Assembly: GCF_963678975.1 (NCBI RefSeq)
Contig: NC_089281.1
Span: forward strand, 6,659,277 to 6,723,276
Length of the DNA: 64,000 nucleotides
Direction: 5' to 3'
DNA from: Dysidea avara
Lineage: Eukaryota > Porifera > Demospongiae > Dictyoceratida > Dysideidae
A program made the position numbers and the translations under genes. Of the stretch, positions 48,306-61,000 are shown piece after piece; the first letter of the stretch is position 1; every line of letters starts with the position of its first letter. The notes under the pieces are model-generated. The model was not told the origin of the DNA. It was given only the letters and a program-made list of their open reading frames with translations, and did no database searches.

Positions 48306-48612
48306 GGGGGCATCTCCAAACTGATTTTGGTACGCTTAACGTCATAATGACGTTAGGGGGGTTCAGCCCGTGACGTTATAAATTTTTATTAAAGCTAGTG
48401 TAAATAGCTAGGAACAGGGAAAGTGACGTGATTAAGCAGCAGTACTGTTTGTATTGTAGACTATGTTTTCAGGTAAAGAATATAACGTTTTGTGCTTCTA
48501 TTTCCAATGCATTGTTTTTATAGTGTGACGCTAAGGGGGGGGGGGGGGGGTCTGAAGTTAGCGTCACTATGACGTTAAGCGTAGCTACCAAAATCAGTTT
48601 GGAGATGCCTCC
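48306..48612. mobile_element. PIF/Harbinger-like MITE, 307 bp
   Basis: The ends GGGGGCATCTCCAAACTGAT and the complement of GGAGGCATCTCCAAACTGAT run on to a GCTTAACGTCAT block. TTA duplications lie at 48303-48305 and 48613-48615. The interior contains several TGACGT/ACGTCA sites and a G16-type run. Confidence 0.75.
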
Positions 48613-48883
48613 TTACGGCAGAGGGGGACTAACTGTGGCGGCGTAAGTTGTCCGGGGGGGGGGGGGGGGGGGACAAGTTGCAGTGCCTCAGGGACCAAGT
48701 ATGGTTGCTGCAACTGGTCCGGGGGGGACCGATTTTGGGGGGAGCGGTTGCAGCATGACAGATATACAATGTCATAGATCTATGGTGTCAGCATGAGGTA
48801 TGAAAAGAATACCTTCTATTTTGCTGAAAGGCAGTCCTTTGTGGGTCCATTTCCACCGATTCTCGCAAGGCATCCTCCCGCAA

Positions 48884-49832
48884 CCGGTATTGGTAAAACC
48901 GGGAGGGGAGCGGGAGCGGGAGATTGCTTGGTAAAATCAGGAACCGGGAATCGGGAGATCACGTGTCAATCTTTGCTGTCACAAGTAACACACATACGTA
49001 GCTAGAGCGCCTGCAGTGCTGTGACGAAGAAACTAATATAAACTAGTAAATTATGAGCTTGAGGGGAAAATAGCTATAGCTAGATAAAGTTTGCATGATG
49101 GCCGTATATTAAAGGCTTTCATTAGAGCTTTATAGTTATTAGCAGTGAATGCATAAAATTGTATTGTGTGGGTTTTTAGCACAGTAATTCACAAAGTGGC
49201 TATTTTAGTGGACATAAAATTTCTGAAAGGTAATTTCAGTGAATACATGCAGCAGTTATTTGGCATATTGGATTGTCTTACAATAATGAATGATGCATGA
49301 GCAACAGGCCTCCAGTCCTAGCTACATGGTTCTGCCCCAGTCTATACTAAAGTTCATGCACCCTACCAATCTAAAATCCATTCAACTAAACGTGATTAGA
49401 CTTCCCATCAGACTTTGAATGCCAGCAGACTTTCAATGGATAGACTGAAGTACAGTACACCAAGCATAATTATTCTCTGAGTATACAAAACACATTAATA
49501 AATCATAAAGTGTTAATTAGCTACAACATACAGTATGTAAAATCAAAGCTGCCTAAAGTAATATGCATATGACCCAGTTTTGTTCTGGAAACCATTACCT
49601 GTGGTACACCACGGCACTCATAAAATGTTTCTCTGTTTCTGCCAGTTAAATTTAATCGGTCAGTAACTGCATGGAGAGATTCATGTGGTGGTTGGCAATG
49701 AAATTCTGTGATTACAAGTGAGATATTTAGGAGAAGTCGCACGTGATCTCCCGATTCCCGGTTCCTGATTTTATCAAGCACTTTCCCGCTCCCACTCCCC
49801 TCCCGGTTTTACCAATTCCCCCCAGCAACTGC
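48884..49832. mobile_element. Inverted-repeat element just upstream of G4
   Basis: About 85-bp arms at 48884-48970 and 49738-49832 share GGTAAAACCGGGAGGGGAG and CAGGAACCGGGAATCGGGAG. The right arm ends about 230 bp before the G4 start codon. The interior is AT-rich and non-coding. Confidence 0.7.
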
Positions 49833-49956
49833 GACAACAGGAACCTCGACAGGAACTAGCCGGGGAACTACCCTAGCTTGATCACGCAATCCAGGCCACG
49901 TGCGAAACACCCGCAAAGCCACAAGGCTAGCACTAGATCTAGACTCAATGTGTGTC

Positions 49957-49970
49957 GTTTCTATGGATAC
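49957..49970 (+). promoter_or_regulatory. X-box-like motif upstream of G4
   Basis: GTTTCTATGGATAC lies 95 bp before the G4 start, mirroring GTTACCATGGATAC at the same relative place in G2. The surrounding promoter sequences are otherwise different. Confidence 0.4.
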
Positions 49971-50065
49971 ATAACGCCGCAAGATTAATGGAGTAGTTGT
50001 CATCACTTGTTGCTCTTTCTGACTTTCAACACTTCAAATCATCAGTAGTTGTAGCAAGAAGTGAA

Positions 50066-53000
50066 ATGCCAAAAAGGCGCAAGCGCTTCGGCAAACGAAG
50101 CTTCTCACATCGCAAAGCCAAGAAGATTCGAGGTACCTATAAATGAATTTCATCACATACGTGACCCTTCATAGCTAATGCATTGTTATAGCTTCATCAC
50201 CGAGTTCATCATGTAGCTGCAATGGATACCATTCATCCATGGCCGATTGCTCTGAAAGGTTAGGTTAGTGGTATCTGTGCCGAGTAAGATCAGTCATAGG
50301 TAATGTCTCTCTCTGTTTCCCGTCCTGGACTCAGGCGTAATTGTCTGGGACAAGCTAGTCCCCTGGGAAACATCAGCAGTGCTGCCTGGCCAGTATAAAT
50401 ATTTGCATGCGGGCGGTCTATGTTCATTCAGTATTTCATTATACGATTGGCAGCTTTTCAAGCCATTATTTGCATGGCACAACCATAAAAAGCATACTTA
50501 AAGGGACAATGTGCTGTTTACATGCTGTATTATGTTTGATGTATGGAAGCCACTCAATGCTTGTCCAAGACCAGCTGATTGCATTGTGTATCTTGTCAAG
50601 TTCATGTTGCAGTGGTAAAGTACAAGCATCACATGATTTTGTTGGGCCCCAAAATAGTCAGATGTTGTAAACAGCGCATTGTCCTTTTAAGCTTCCTTTT
50701 AAGTTGCAAAATAACAGAAACGCCGACTTGATAGCAGTGCTGACACTGTTACAAGATGGCTTTTACTGAGCCTGTACAGAATGCAAGAATAACCAGAAAA
50801 TAATAGAATAATGAAATATTTAGAGCTGATAGTGACCAGATGCAGGTGGTGGACAGGAAACAGAAAATTTATTTGGGGTGGCCATATATGTGACTGAAAA
50901 CGTTCCAAATTGCACATTAGAAGTTTTGAGATCAGTTGGACAGGCGAAGTAGTATCACAAATGCTCACAAAGAAGAAGAGGGTGGCAGGGTGGGCAAGAG
51001 ATAGACTTTGGCAGACCACAATTGAAGTCCAGACACAAGATTACAGGGCTGTGCTGGCTTCATAGTGGCTGATATGCAGCAAAAATAAACAAAAATCGTC
51101 TAGTGGCCAACATTGTCACAAGAGTTCATAATATTATTAGTCAGGCCACCCACCTCTTAATGGGGAAGTTCATTGTCTTTTCTCCTTGTGGTCTGGGGGA
51201 GAAAATAGGAAGGTATTGAGTTGACCTATCAAGTGATGGTCTTTCAGTATCACAGCTGTCAGTCTGTCACCTTGCTCTAGGGGTGACTGGAGCATGATCA
51301 GTGTGTAAAGTATAAACCATAATATTTTCTGTCTAGCAATAAAACTGGGATGAGTTTATTGGAAGAAGTCACCTCTGCTAGCCACGAAAGCTTTACAGTT
51401 ATTTCCCTCACAAGCTCTACATCAAGTGATTCTCTTATTGATCTCACTATTTCCCCTACAAGCCACAACTCTCCTGCTTCAATGACCTGCCCAACATCAA
51501 GTGAGAACCCAATTGATCTCACCATTTCTCCTACTACACTATCGGATCCAACTGTCAGTGATAGTTCTCTGACATCTGTGAATTCCCTTGAAACATCCTA
51601 CCAAAACAAGTGAGATGTAATATTTTGCACATGCAGTACAGATTTTAGTTGTGTATATGTAGTGCACAGCTTCACCGCATATATTTTATCCCATTTGTAA
51701 TTTCAAATTAAACACACATATATAATAAGTATGTATATGTGTAAAGGAATTTACTTGGGCAAGGTGCTAGCCATCATCAAAGCAAGTACGATGCCTCAGC
51801 CTCAGGTACAGAAAGTTATGTTGTGGCCCAACCTAAGCAAATAGCTGATGCAGAAGAGGTAAATAATAGCGACATTGATGAGTCACCACAATATACTGTG
51901 GGAGGAGGATTCATGCCACCCAATGGAACACCACTACTATTCTTCTACGACTGTGAATCAACTGGGGGTAACATACATTATGATCATATTGTTGAGATTG
52001 CAGCTGAAGTTATTGAACCAGAGAAAGTGAACATTACTGTGAAATCATTCTCTGAACTGTGTTACACTCCCCAACCCATCCTTGGGATAGGTAATGTGTG
52101 CATACAGCCTATTATACTCCTTGCTTTGAAGACTCACATTTTAGGGTGTGGTGTCACTGATGAAATGCTTGTTGGAAAGAGAGAATTTTCAGCTGTTTTC
52201 CCAGACTTTCTTTCTTGGATTCAAAAATGTGTTACAGAAGCTAAAAAGGCAGCTGGAAATTCTTTTTATCCAGGTTTGAATCCGAATATATGTGACATTA
52301 GCTGTACTTGGCTCTCTGCAGTTTTGGTAGCTCACTATGGTTTCATTTTTGATTTCCGTCTCCTTACTGCGGAAGTTGAACGTCGGAAACTAATGGTACA
52401 GTTCCTTAAGGCAGATTTGCTTTTTGCAGATACTGGCTTTGAGCTGAGAAAGGTATATAATAATGCATTATACTGTATATGACAATGATATTCATTGTAT
52501 GTTGCACTCGTGCATGGACTTTTGCACAGATGAGGAGAGCAGATGATCTGATATTTAGCAACTGGACCCCTGAAGAGCAAAGACGACTGTCTATCGACAA
52601 CTTGCTCAAAAAATGCTATCCAGAGCAGAATTATGAAAGTAAGCTTCCTGCTCAATTATTAGTCAGTATTACTATCCAGTACAGGAGCTCATCGAGCATT
52701 AGAAGATGTCCAAATGATGACTAAATTGTTTATCAAATCTGATCAACTTTATGGAGTACTGCAATCACCCACTATGATTTGTACTATTGAGATAATCTGT
52801 GACTGGAGGAAGATACATGAGGCATACATAACATGGAAAGAGGCACAGAATTTATATGGCAGTCGTGTTACCAAGTCAATGGCTAAACACCTAAAACAAA
52901 ATCAACTAACCTATGAGATTCTAGAGGAGATTTTTAGACGTTGCTCATCACAAGCATCATTTGATAATATGACAAAGGATTCAGGAGTTATAGTGAAAAC

Positions 53001-53082
53001 TTGGAGGGAACTGTTGTGGAATCATTTCTCAAAAAAAGAAGAAACATTAGGCACCAGTCAAAAAGAAACATTGATTCTTTAA
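50066..53082 (+). CDS. G4: SUMO-motif protein with intact DEDDh exonuclease domain
   Basis: Predicted exons: 50066-50132, 50192-50258, 51337-51609, 51747-52090, 52145-52273, 52322-52452, 52530-52638 and 52685-53082 (TAA). They total 1,518 nt, an unbroken 505-residue frame, the most complete member of the array. Exon 1 is basic (MPKRRKRFGKRSFSHRKAKK), a probable nuclear localisation or nucleic-acid-binding segment. Exon 3 holds VISLT (about 66-70), LIDLTI (78-83) and PIDLTI (103-108). IDLT with acidic/Ser neighbours is the core of known SUMO-interacting motifs. The nuclease domain has Asp204 and Glu206 (FFYDCESTGG), Asp304 (AHYGFIFDFR, with Asn to Tyr beside the His) and His376...Asp381 (HRALED). 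All five DEDDh residues are present, so 3'-5' exonuclease activity is plausible. The C-terminal tail of about 100 residues (WKEAQNLYG...TWRELLWNHFS) is shared only with G3. Substrate unknown. Confidence 0.85.
50501..50686. mobile_element. Short MITE in a G4 intron, ~186 bp
   Basis: The ends AAGGGACAATGTGCTGTTTACA and its near complement are flanked by TTA (or TTAA) on both sides. PIF/Harbinger or piggyBac-like; the boundary is ambiguous by one base. Confidence 0.65.
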
Positions 53083-53089
53083 GATAAAT

Positions 53090-54050
53090 ACAGAATTTAC
53101 CTAGCAAGTATGTGTAAGACCTTAGAAAACACACTGCAAAGTAAATTAAGTATATGGTGAGCAAGGGGCAATTGTTGGTGTGACATACTGCACACCTGAG
53201 TGTACAGGTTTAAAGTGATGTACAATAGCATACGTAAGTACAAAATGATGAAAATAGTCATTGCAGCATATTATACTTTGCTATATAGGCAACAACCATT
53301 TGGGATAGTCAAAAGTGGGCTTATATTTTTGTTAGAGTGCACGATACCTACTGTATAGTGTATGGCTGAGAAAGGGTCTGATAAATACTATCAATACTAC
53401 CTGGTATCATGATACCAATTAGTGCATGCATGGCAATACTCTACTCCAAGATTTGTTATCGTAGGTATCGATTTTACAACGTAACTAAATAGTTGATGGT
53501 GCATGTTGGGTCACACTTTCAATTCAAACTTTTTGCATGGGATCCTATTAATATGACACAAAGTTTGCATCTCCATGCATGTACTAAACTATGAAAAGGA
53601 AAAGACCAAATTTTATGTGCACATTAGCTTGGTTATCTCATGTAGGTCATATCATGAGTAGCTAGTATTGATACCTAAAATATATTGTGATATACCCCAA
53701 TTATGGTATCATGATATGCAAACTTAAGGTGGTATATTGCGCAGCTGTAGTACAGGATCTATGGAAGTAGTAGTTTTGTAAAAAATTGTATACCAGTAGG
53801 TCCATGATTATAAATATATGAACTTGATGGCTACACGATATTTGTTATAATTTGAAATTTGCCACTGATGAAGTTAATGGAACTGCAGAGAGCAACTTCT
53901 CAACCAAAAAAATACAGGAATCAAGTTTTGAAAGCCAAATACTTCATTTCAAAAGTTAATTGTATCTATCTTTCTGTGCATGAGATGTTCTAACTTTCAA
54001 TACGTAGATGGTATGCACTAATCATTGCACAAAATTTTATGTCAATTGGT
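53090..54050. other. Intergenic, no gene seen
   Basis: Nothing supported apart from diverged GGTATC-type repeats near 53390-53720. Confidence 0.5.
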
Positions 54051-54056
54051 TCATGC

Positions 54057-54106
54057 AGTGTGTGTGTGTGTGTGTGTCTGTGTGTGTGTCTGTGTGTGTG
54101 TGTGTA

Positions 54107-54142
<36 letters not shown>

Positions 54143-54152
54143 TGTGTGTGAA
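54057..54152. repeat. TG microsatellite
   Basis: Interrupted (TG)n with TC and AATTG interruptions. It is followed at about 54222-54275 by two to three direct copies of a 21-bp unit containing GTACTTCTCCCAGGAGAT. Confidence 0.9.
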
Positions 54153-54882
54153 AAACAGTGTGTCAAGCCAGGTATGGTGCCAGATGGTATCACTTAGCAT
54201 GCGCACATCAACTTGCAGAAGTTTTGTACTTCTCCCAGGAGATTGTACTTCTCCCAGGAGATAGTACTTCTTTTAGGACAAATATATAGCATGCTGAGCT
54301 TTGTTATAGCATCCAAATATGCTTTCGATCAACAAATAAATTTTATATGCGTAATAGTTAAATTAGCCTAAGTTAGCTCTTTACCCTCTACTCCAGCATG
54401 CATGCATACCGTGCTACAATTTTTAAATCCATTTAATGAACTTCATCTTACAACAGAATTAATTAATTACTGACCGTGCAATTAAAATATTCTAGCCTTG
54501 TTTACTTGTTATATATATAGCTGTTTAGTTATAGCTACCAAAGTTTATATGCACTGTATGACATAAGTGCATATTCCATGCATAGTAATGGGCTAACTTT
54601 GTTGTTTTCTCGAGGGGGTATTCTCTGATTCGCTTTTCTGTGCCTTAATTACAGCCAATTCTATGTTGGCAGTTAGCACTATAGTTACAAGCTGACCCAC
54701 AGTATTCCACCATGCACACTATTTTGTGCTGCACTCATGCAACTTGTGTCTTATAATTCTCTATCTACTAGTGTTGTAAAGCAATAATTAAAAGTCCTCT
54801 CCCCCACTGCAGATCTTGGTGAAGTTGGCATGGTTCCCCCTGATTTCTATAGTTGTAGTTATAGGCTCTTTTTATAAGTCAA

Positions 54883-55850
54883 GCTATTGGCTAACAAGAC
54901 GAGCACAAAGAGTGCTGGTAAATGGGAATGAATCTGATATTGTTTCAGTTATGTCCCACAAGGCACTGTATTCAGGGCCTCTCGTGCATGTGTTAAATGA
55001 TATTAACAGTAACATCTCATCATCAATACGCCCATGTGCAGATGACTGCATTATTTATTGTACCATCAGTAATGAAAAAGATGCGACTCTGCTGCAAAAA
55101 GATATTGATGAAATCTCTAGATGGGTGCAGAAGTGGCAATTTTAATGTCATTAAGTGCATTCTGCTGAGATTTACAAGGTGTCATTCACCACTAATAACT
55201 ACCTATATCTTAAACAACCAGACCATACAATCCAACAACACGTACAAATATCTAGGAGTACTTCTTGACAATACACTTTCATGGCCATGGGCATCTCACA
55301 TTAATAGCATTACCAACAAATAGCCACCAGAATGTTGAATTTTATAAAAAGAAATTTAGGAAAATTTAACAGCAAGGTAAAATCAGATTCTTATGCTACA
55401 CATTACAATTACCTGTACAGCCAATTCTTGAGTATGCCACTCAAGTCTGGGATCCACATCAGCAGAATCTAATCTATAAAACCAAAATGATACAGAGGAG
55501 AGCGGCAAGATGGATCCAATCAGACTATAGTTTTCAAAGCAGTGTTACAGTGATATTAAATAGCCTTGATTGGGCCATACTGAAACAGAGACGTAAAGTA
55601 CATTGATTATCCCTTTTTCACAGAATTCTCCACCACCAGGAACCAGCTTTACAATAACCAAATTATTTCTTGCCACAATCCACCAACACCAGACAATAAT
55701 ACCACCCACTTAGATTTATACTGCCAGCAGCTAATACCTTCAATTAACAAAAGAGCTATTTTTACATGCAGAACTGTTAAACAATGAAACGAACTACTAC
55801 CTCCTCATGTTATGACACAGACATTGTAATTAATGCACACATGCACTTTA
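54883..55850 (+). pseudogene. LINE reverse transcriptase C-terminal relic
   Basis: Contains TRRAQRVLVNG, a degenerate GPLVHVLNDINS, the catalytic CADDCIIYCTI (about 55033-55065), DIDEISRWVQKWQF and, after a frameshift, NTYKYLGVLLDN. Further broken segments with KATRMLNFIKRNLG follow. The order matches Jockey/CR1-type LINE reverse transcriptases. The N-terminal half is missing and stops are frequent. Confidence 0.75.
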
Positions 55851-56397
55851 ACCAGTTACATGTAATTACTTCCCCTAATCATTTTATCTTTACTTTTTAT
55901 TTCATTGGATGTGATAGCATTGTGCTGTTTCTCCAATTATCATAATCATAATCCATGTGGAAGCAGAAGTGAACCATTTATTCATTTCAGCATTTATTTA
56001 TTTATTATAAATAACATAATACAGCATTACACAATAAAAGTTTACTTGGATTTGCAAAATAAAAAAAAACTCCTACATGTAGGCTATAGCTAGGTAGCTA
56101 TAATATTTATATTGCAAAAAAAATACAAGATTTCGGTGTCAACCCTCAGGCTGTATAGTGCCACCACCCATGGATTTCCATCTTGCATTTTTATAATAAA
56201 TGACTTCATTCCTCCTCAATGGAAAATGTTATTGCTTTGAATTTACACAAGCTGGTACTTCATAGTCCTATGTTAATTAAATTATCTAGCTGTTGCCTAG
56301 CAACTGCATACACTGAAATCTATGGTAAATTTTATTTCTTCTCCCACACAGTACATTGTGGCTGTAATTGCTACACATATATTGCTTCCTTATATAC

Positions 56398-56774
56398 CAG
56401 TGGCGGAGGAAGTAGTTGATATGAGAGGGGGGGGGGGGGTGGCCAGGAGTGGATAAATGAACTGATGCACTACATTGTCTCTGGTTTGGTAAGGTAACAC
56501 CAAAAAAAAAAAAGGTCATAGCCAGCTCACAATAGCTGCCCACCTCACCAGCTACACATTTATAGCTGATAAACTGCATAAAAAATCCTTACATAGCTCA
56601 CTAAACACTGCTCTAATACTGTGACTGCTTTATTATAGTAATGCTCTATTAGAGTATCTTGATCTTAACAAAGGTTTTCAGCCCCACTCCAAGAAAGATA
56701 ACTTTGGCATGATATCATTGCCCCCCCCCCCAACAGACCAAGGGGGGCTTCTGCCCCCCTTTCCGCCGCCTATG
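56398..56774. mobile_element. MITE with GGCGG ends
   Basis: The left end CAGTGGCGGAGGAA and right end complement CATAGGCGGCGGAA enclose G- and C-runs and a CTCTATTAGAGTATC motif. Flanks CCTTATATAC and CCTTATACC may be an imperfect target duplication. Confidence 0.45.
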
Positions 56775-56781
56775 CCTTATA

Positions 56782-56834
56782 CCATAGATAGTATATTCTC
56801 CGTACGGTACGGAGAATACTATACTATCTATGCT
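56782..56834. repeat. Perfect short palindrome
   Basis: ATTCTCCGTAC-G-GTACGGAGAAT at the core, continuing outward with ATAGATAGTAT arms that differ by small insertions. Strong hairpin potential. Confidence 0.75.
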
Positions 56835-56899
56835 TATACCACATAGAATAATTCTATTGGATTCATAATCCATTAATATTTGATACAAGGAAGATTTCA

Positions 56900-58040
56900 A
56901 AAATAGGCCATTATATATAAAAATGCTACTCCTCCTTCATACCCACAAATATGTCTTTACAAATACACCTGAAGATAGTCAAAGAGTATACAATAAAGCT
57001 ATAGAGATATTATCCAAAATCCCTATTAGGGCTTCTCTATACTTGTACAAACTTGGTAAAAAATGTGCTTGGGTTTATGGTGCCTAATTATTGTCTCAAC
57101 ATAATACCATCATGCTCACAGAACAGTATATGCTCTTTGCCTTACTCTTGCAGAAAACTTGAAGTTTGAACTTCTAAAGCATTATTTAGGACCGAGACAA
57201 TAGACATTGATTTCTGTAAGGCTGTACTGAGAACTGTGCAGCCAGCATATTGATATTCATGATTTTTTCAATAAATAGCTATCATTGAAAACCACAAGAA
57301 TGTATGCTTTTAAGTGATAATACACATTAAAATTCAAGAAAATACTGGGCTAAAAGAAGAAGAAACCATCATGATTGATGAAAATATGTACAACAAACAA
57401 AAGCATGAGCATGCGAATCCTCGGGCAACATGCGACCAAAATCAGGACCACGAATGGAACCAATGTGGGTAGCTACTATGGCAAGGAAGAACAAAATACA
57501 AAAATAAATTATAAGCTACAATATTTACATAAGTACTAAACCTAATTAGTGAGTCACTCTTTACATTCCCTTGCTAGAAAAATTCTTCTAGAAGCCATTA
57601 TACTGGCAGAGGCAGTATCATCTAAACATTTCTTGATGGTAGACTTTGATGTACCGGCTCACTTCAGAGTGAACAAAATTTAATAAATTAAGCAGATTTT
57701 TAATTTGCATCCAATCGAGCTTTTTTTTTCAGGCATATAGCTCAAAGCTATTACATTCTATTGTTGCTAGGTGATAAGCTTAAAAGTTATTGATTAAAAG
57801 CTTAATTTTGAAAGCTGCTGTTTAGCTTTGTTAGTACCTTAAAAATGGAAATTTATCATGCTTGGTGGCACTATATTTACAATGCACAATGCACATGTTT
57901 AACTTTCTGTCTGATGAAAGTACCGGTATTTCAGCTTTGATGGTTCCTTCACTGTGACTGACTCTTATCGATTTAAAATAAGTGCTCATAATTTCTAATC
58001 GATAAGCGCTGGGAGAAATACTCTAGGGACGTCGACCAGA
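56900..58040. other. Upstream region of G5, no gene seen
   Basis: No supported feature until the G5 first exon. An ATCGATAAG/CTTATCGAT inverted pair lies at about 57966-58005, within 100 bp of the G5 start codon. Confidence 0.45.
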
Positions 58041-58064
58041 TAGTCGTGTGGCCAAGTGAGAAAT

Positions 58065-61000
58065 ATGGTCAAAGCCCGTCTTAAGTTACGAGCGATCGAA
58101 GATGCTTTAGTTGCTGTGCCAAGATACAGGATACTAGCAGCAGTAGCTAGTCTGGCACAGAAATCTCTCTACAATCCACTGGAAAGTCCGAGGGAAAGTC
58201 TAGCAGATATTGAAGCGCCCGAGGGAGCGCCACAGAAGTGCAGACAGAATCTGGATTCCTCGCCAACAAGTAAAAAAACCAGAGGTAAGAATGCAACCCC
58301 CTCCCCTTTGCTAAGTTTGCACTGGCAGTGTTTATTCTAGGGCTGTTATGGGGGGGAGGAGTAGTCTCGCGCACTACTTTTCTTTTGTGTGGACGTCGGG
58401 AAAAGTAGAAAAGTAGTGGTAGACTAGGAGAGGGGGGACTTTCCCCCCTACAATCTCAGACTCACCCCCTAAAATTGTGAGTGACTACTACACTATACTT
58501 AGGTTAAGCTTATTTTTAAAATGGCACACAAAACTTATCAAAAATGCTCTCAAATTCAATCTCAACTTGAATTGTTAAAAATTTTCCCGGGTTAAAAATT
58601 GCAAACACAACCTTAAAATGTTCTCAGATTCAGTATCAGATGATTACTGAATTTTTAAAATCTCCTAGGGTACATACAGTATACAACTAACAAAAATTCC
58701 TACATAAAGTGGTACGGGCTATTCAATATCTGAGAGTCCAAGTTTACCTTGCTTCTTAGTTTAACTTGTCCTTAAATTCAATCTCAGGTAGTGTAATTTT
58801 GTAAAAAATTCTAGCCAGTTTACTTTCAAAATGGCATGCAAAAGTAATCTCAGAAAGCCTCAAGTGATTTTTTAAAAATTCTGCAGTATAACTACGACCT
58901 GAAATACCTGAACATTCAATTTCAAATAGTCCAATTTTTAATTATTTCTTGGAAGACATCCTCCCATGCAGATCTTTTAATTTGCTAGTGCTTTGTGATA
59001 TCGGTCTCAGTGATTTCATAACTAACTGTTTATTCAACAGATTGAACATATGCATTGCACTACTAATAGTGGACATGAGGTGCACATGGTTGTCCTAGAT
59101 ATTACATCATTAGGTCATCACTACTACACTCATGTATCAAGCTTTACTAAACATAAGGATATGGCTTCACCCAATCACAGAAAATCACTACTCATGACAC
59201 AGCCTTAAATGACAAACCAATTTGGCAACTATTTCAACTGTTTTACATTTTACATAGTTGTGAACTTGGACATATATACACTTTCACCTGGTCACCCCCA
59301 ACTTCCTGACTGCCCCCAAAGGAGAAATCCTAGAATAAATGATTGTCAGAATTATTGGTCTATATATATATATGGTATACGGTATATTAAAATATATGTA
59401 TGAAATTTGCGGGTTTACTTCACATGATCTTGTTTTTGTGATTAGTTTCCCACAATGAGTCCAATCCTGTTAACTTCACAACTCGCCTTGTAATCAAAAG
59501 CTGTTTAGAAAGGTTGGTTGCATATACGTATCTCCCTAGCTAGTTGAATGTTTGTAATGTGATTGGCATGTTTATTTATACCTTCTAGAATCTAATCAGC
59601 CTCAGCTGTCTGCCCTATTCAGCTAATAATTTTTTTAAATAGTTAACTTTAGCTAATGTACTGAAGCAAACCATATAAACTAGCGGCCCCCATGTGCGGA
59701 TGTAATTTTTTCCTAGCTTGTGTCATTCCTTTATGCACCTAGCTATCATTGTCATTTCCCACCTTGGGTAGAGGTGGGAAGCTACATGTCAAATTTCTAC
59801 TGCTACATGGAGACAACTTCAAACTAGAATTTTCCCTACTATCAGTTTAGTATTGCACTGTTTCTATTGACACAGCTCAACTATGGTGAGCATACCGGTT
59901 GTACAGTATGAAGGTAAGTTTTTTCTATAGACGTGTTTAATGAAGAGATGTGGTCATAAAAGTGCACTGCATGTGCAAATTACCAGCCATTTTTTAGGGC
60001 AAAAGAAATGTGATCTCAACTGGAACTTATCAATAAAGCAACAATTAATAAAAGAAGTAGTATGAGGACTAAAACCATTAATAAACTCAAGCATAGTAAA
60101 ATAAGTTGCTTTTCAGACACTTGTAGTAAGTTTTTAGGAAGTAATTTAAATTTCACTTTCATAGGTCACCTGTGCAGGAAAGTCACCCCATTATTCCTTT
60201 TCAGCAAATCCAGTGCAAGTATTGATGAAGTATACGATAGGTTTGTATTTCAGGTAGTGATTACTTGATGCAGTATTGCAGTGTGCAGAAACACTTTGAA
60301 GCGTTTACTTTACATTGATTTTCCTGATCTTTTTGCCCTACATAAATCCAGAATGCATTATGCAAAAATTAGTGCCAAGCCTTCTCGTTAAACCCATCTA
60401 TACCAAAAACTTATCTTTGTACATATATAATTATGCTTAACATGCTAAGTTATAGTATGTTCACGTTGAGCTGAATCCTGAAAAACAGCTAAAAATTTTA
60501 AGTGGATTATGGGTTTCATCTTTGGTTTCTTTTCCATCGTAGGTTCCTTCTTGTATCCATATACAGTGCTTCCTTGATTATCTGACTCCCTTGGGACCAA
60601 GACATGTTCAGATAATCAAAAAGTCTGGATAATCAAAGATATACAGAACCCTGTTCAAATACTCTAATAGAATATACATCTTAGACAAAATACTCTAATA
60701 GAGCAGTCAATTCTACTGATCGGATAACAAAGGTTCGGAGCACTGTAACTCCTTCTTGATTCACAAGTATAATGTAGAAAGCAACAGAAAGAGATAGCTA
60801 GCAGCAATATAGCTTACCTTAGCTAGAGGTTTGGAAGTGCCAAGCCTTAATTCATTTAACTCTATGTGTTTTTTGGTCCGTCAGTGTCAATAGCCTTGGC
60901 CTTAGTATTATTAACCCCTGGAATATATAACAAATGTTCAATGTTCCTATGCTTTGTCCTGGGAATGACTTTGTGGGAATAAATCCTCACTTGCTGCCAG

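Noticed and set aside
59880..59918. Possible microexon (ATGGTGAGC... ending before gtaagt)
   Set aside because: Its end phase (1) does not fit the phase-2 acceptor at 61400 and no paralogue has it; it could be an alternative first exon but nothing supports that.
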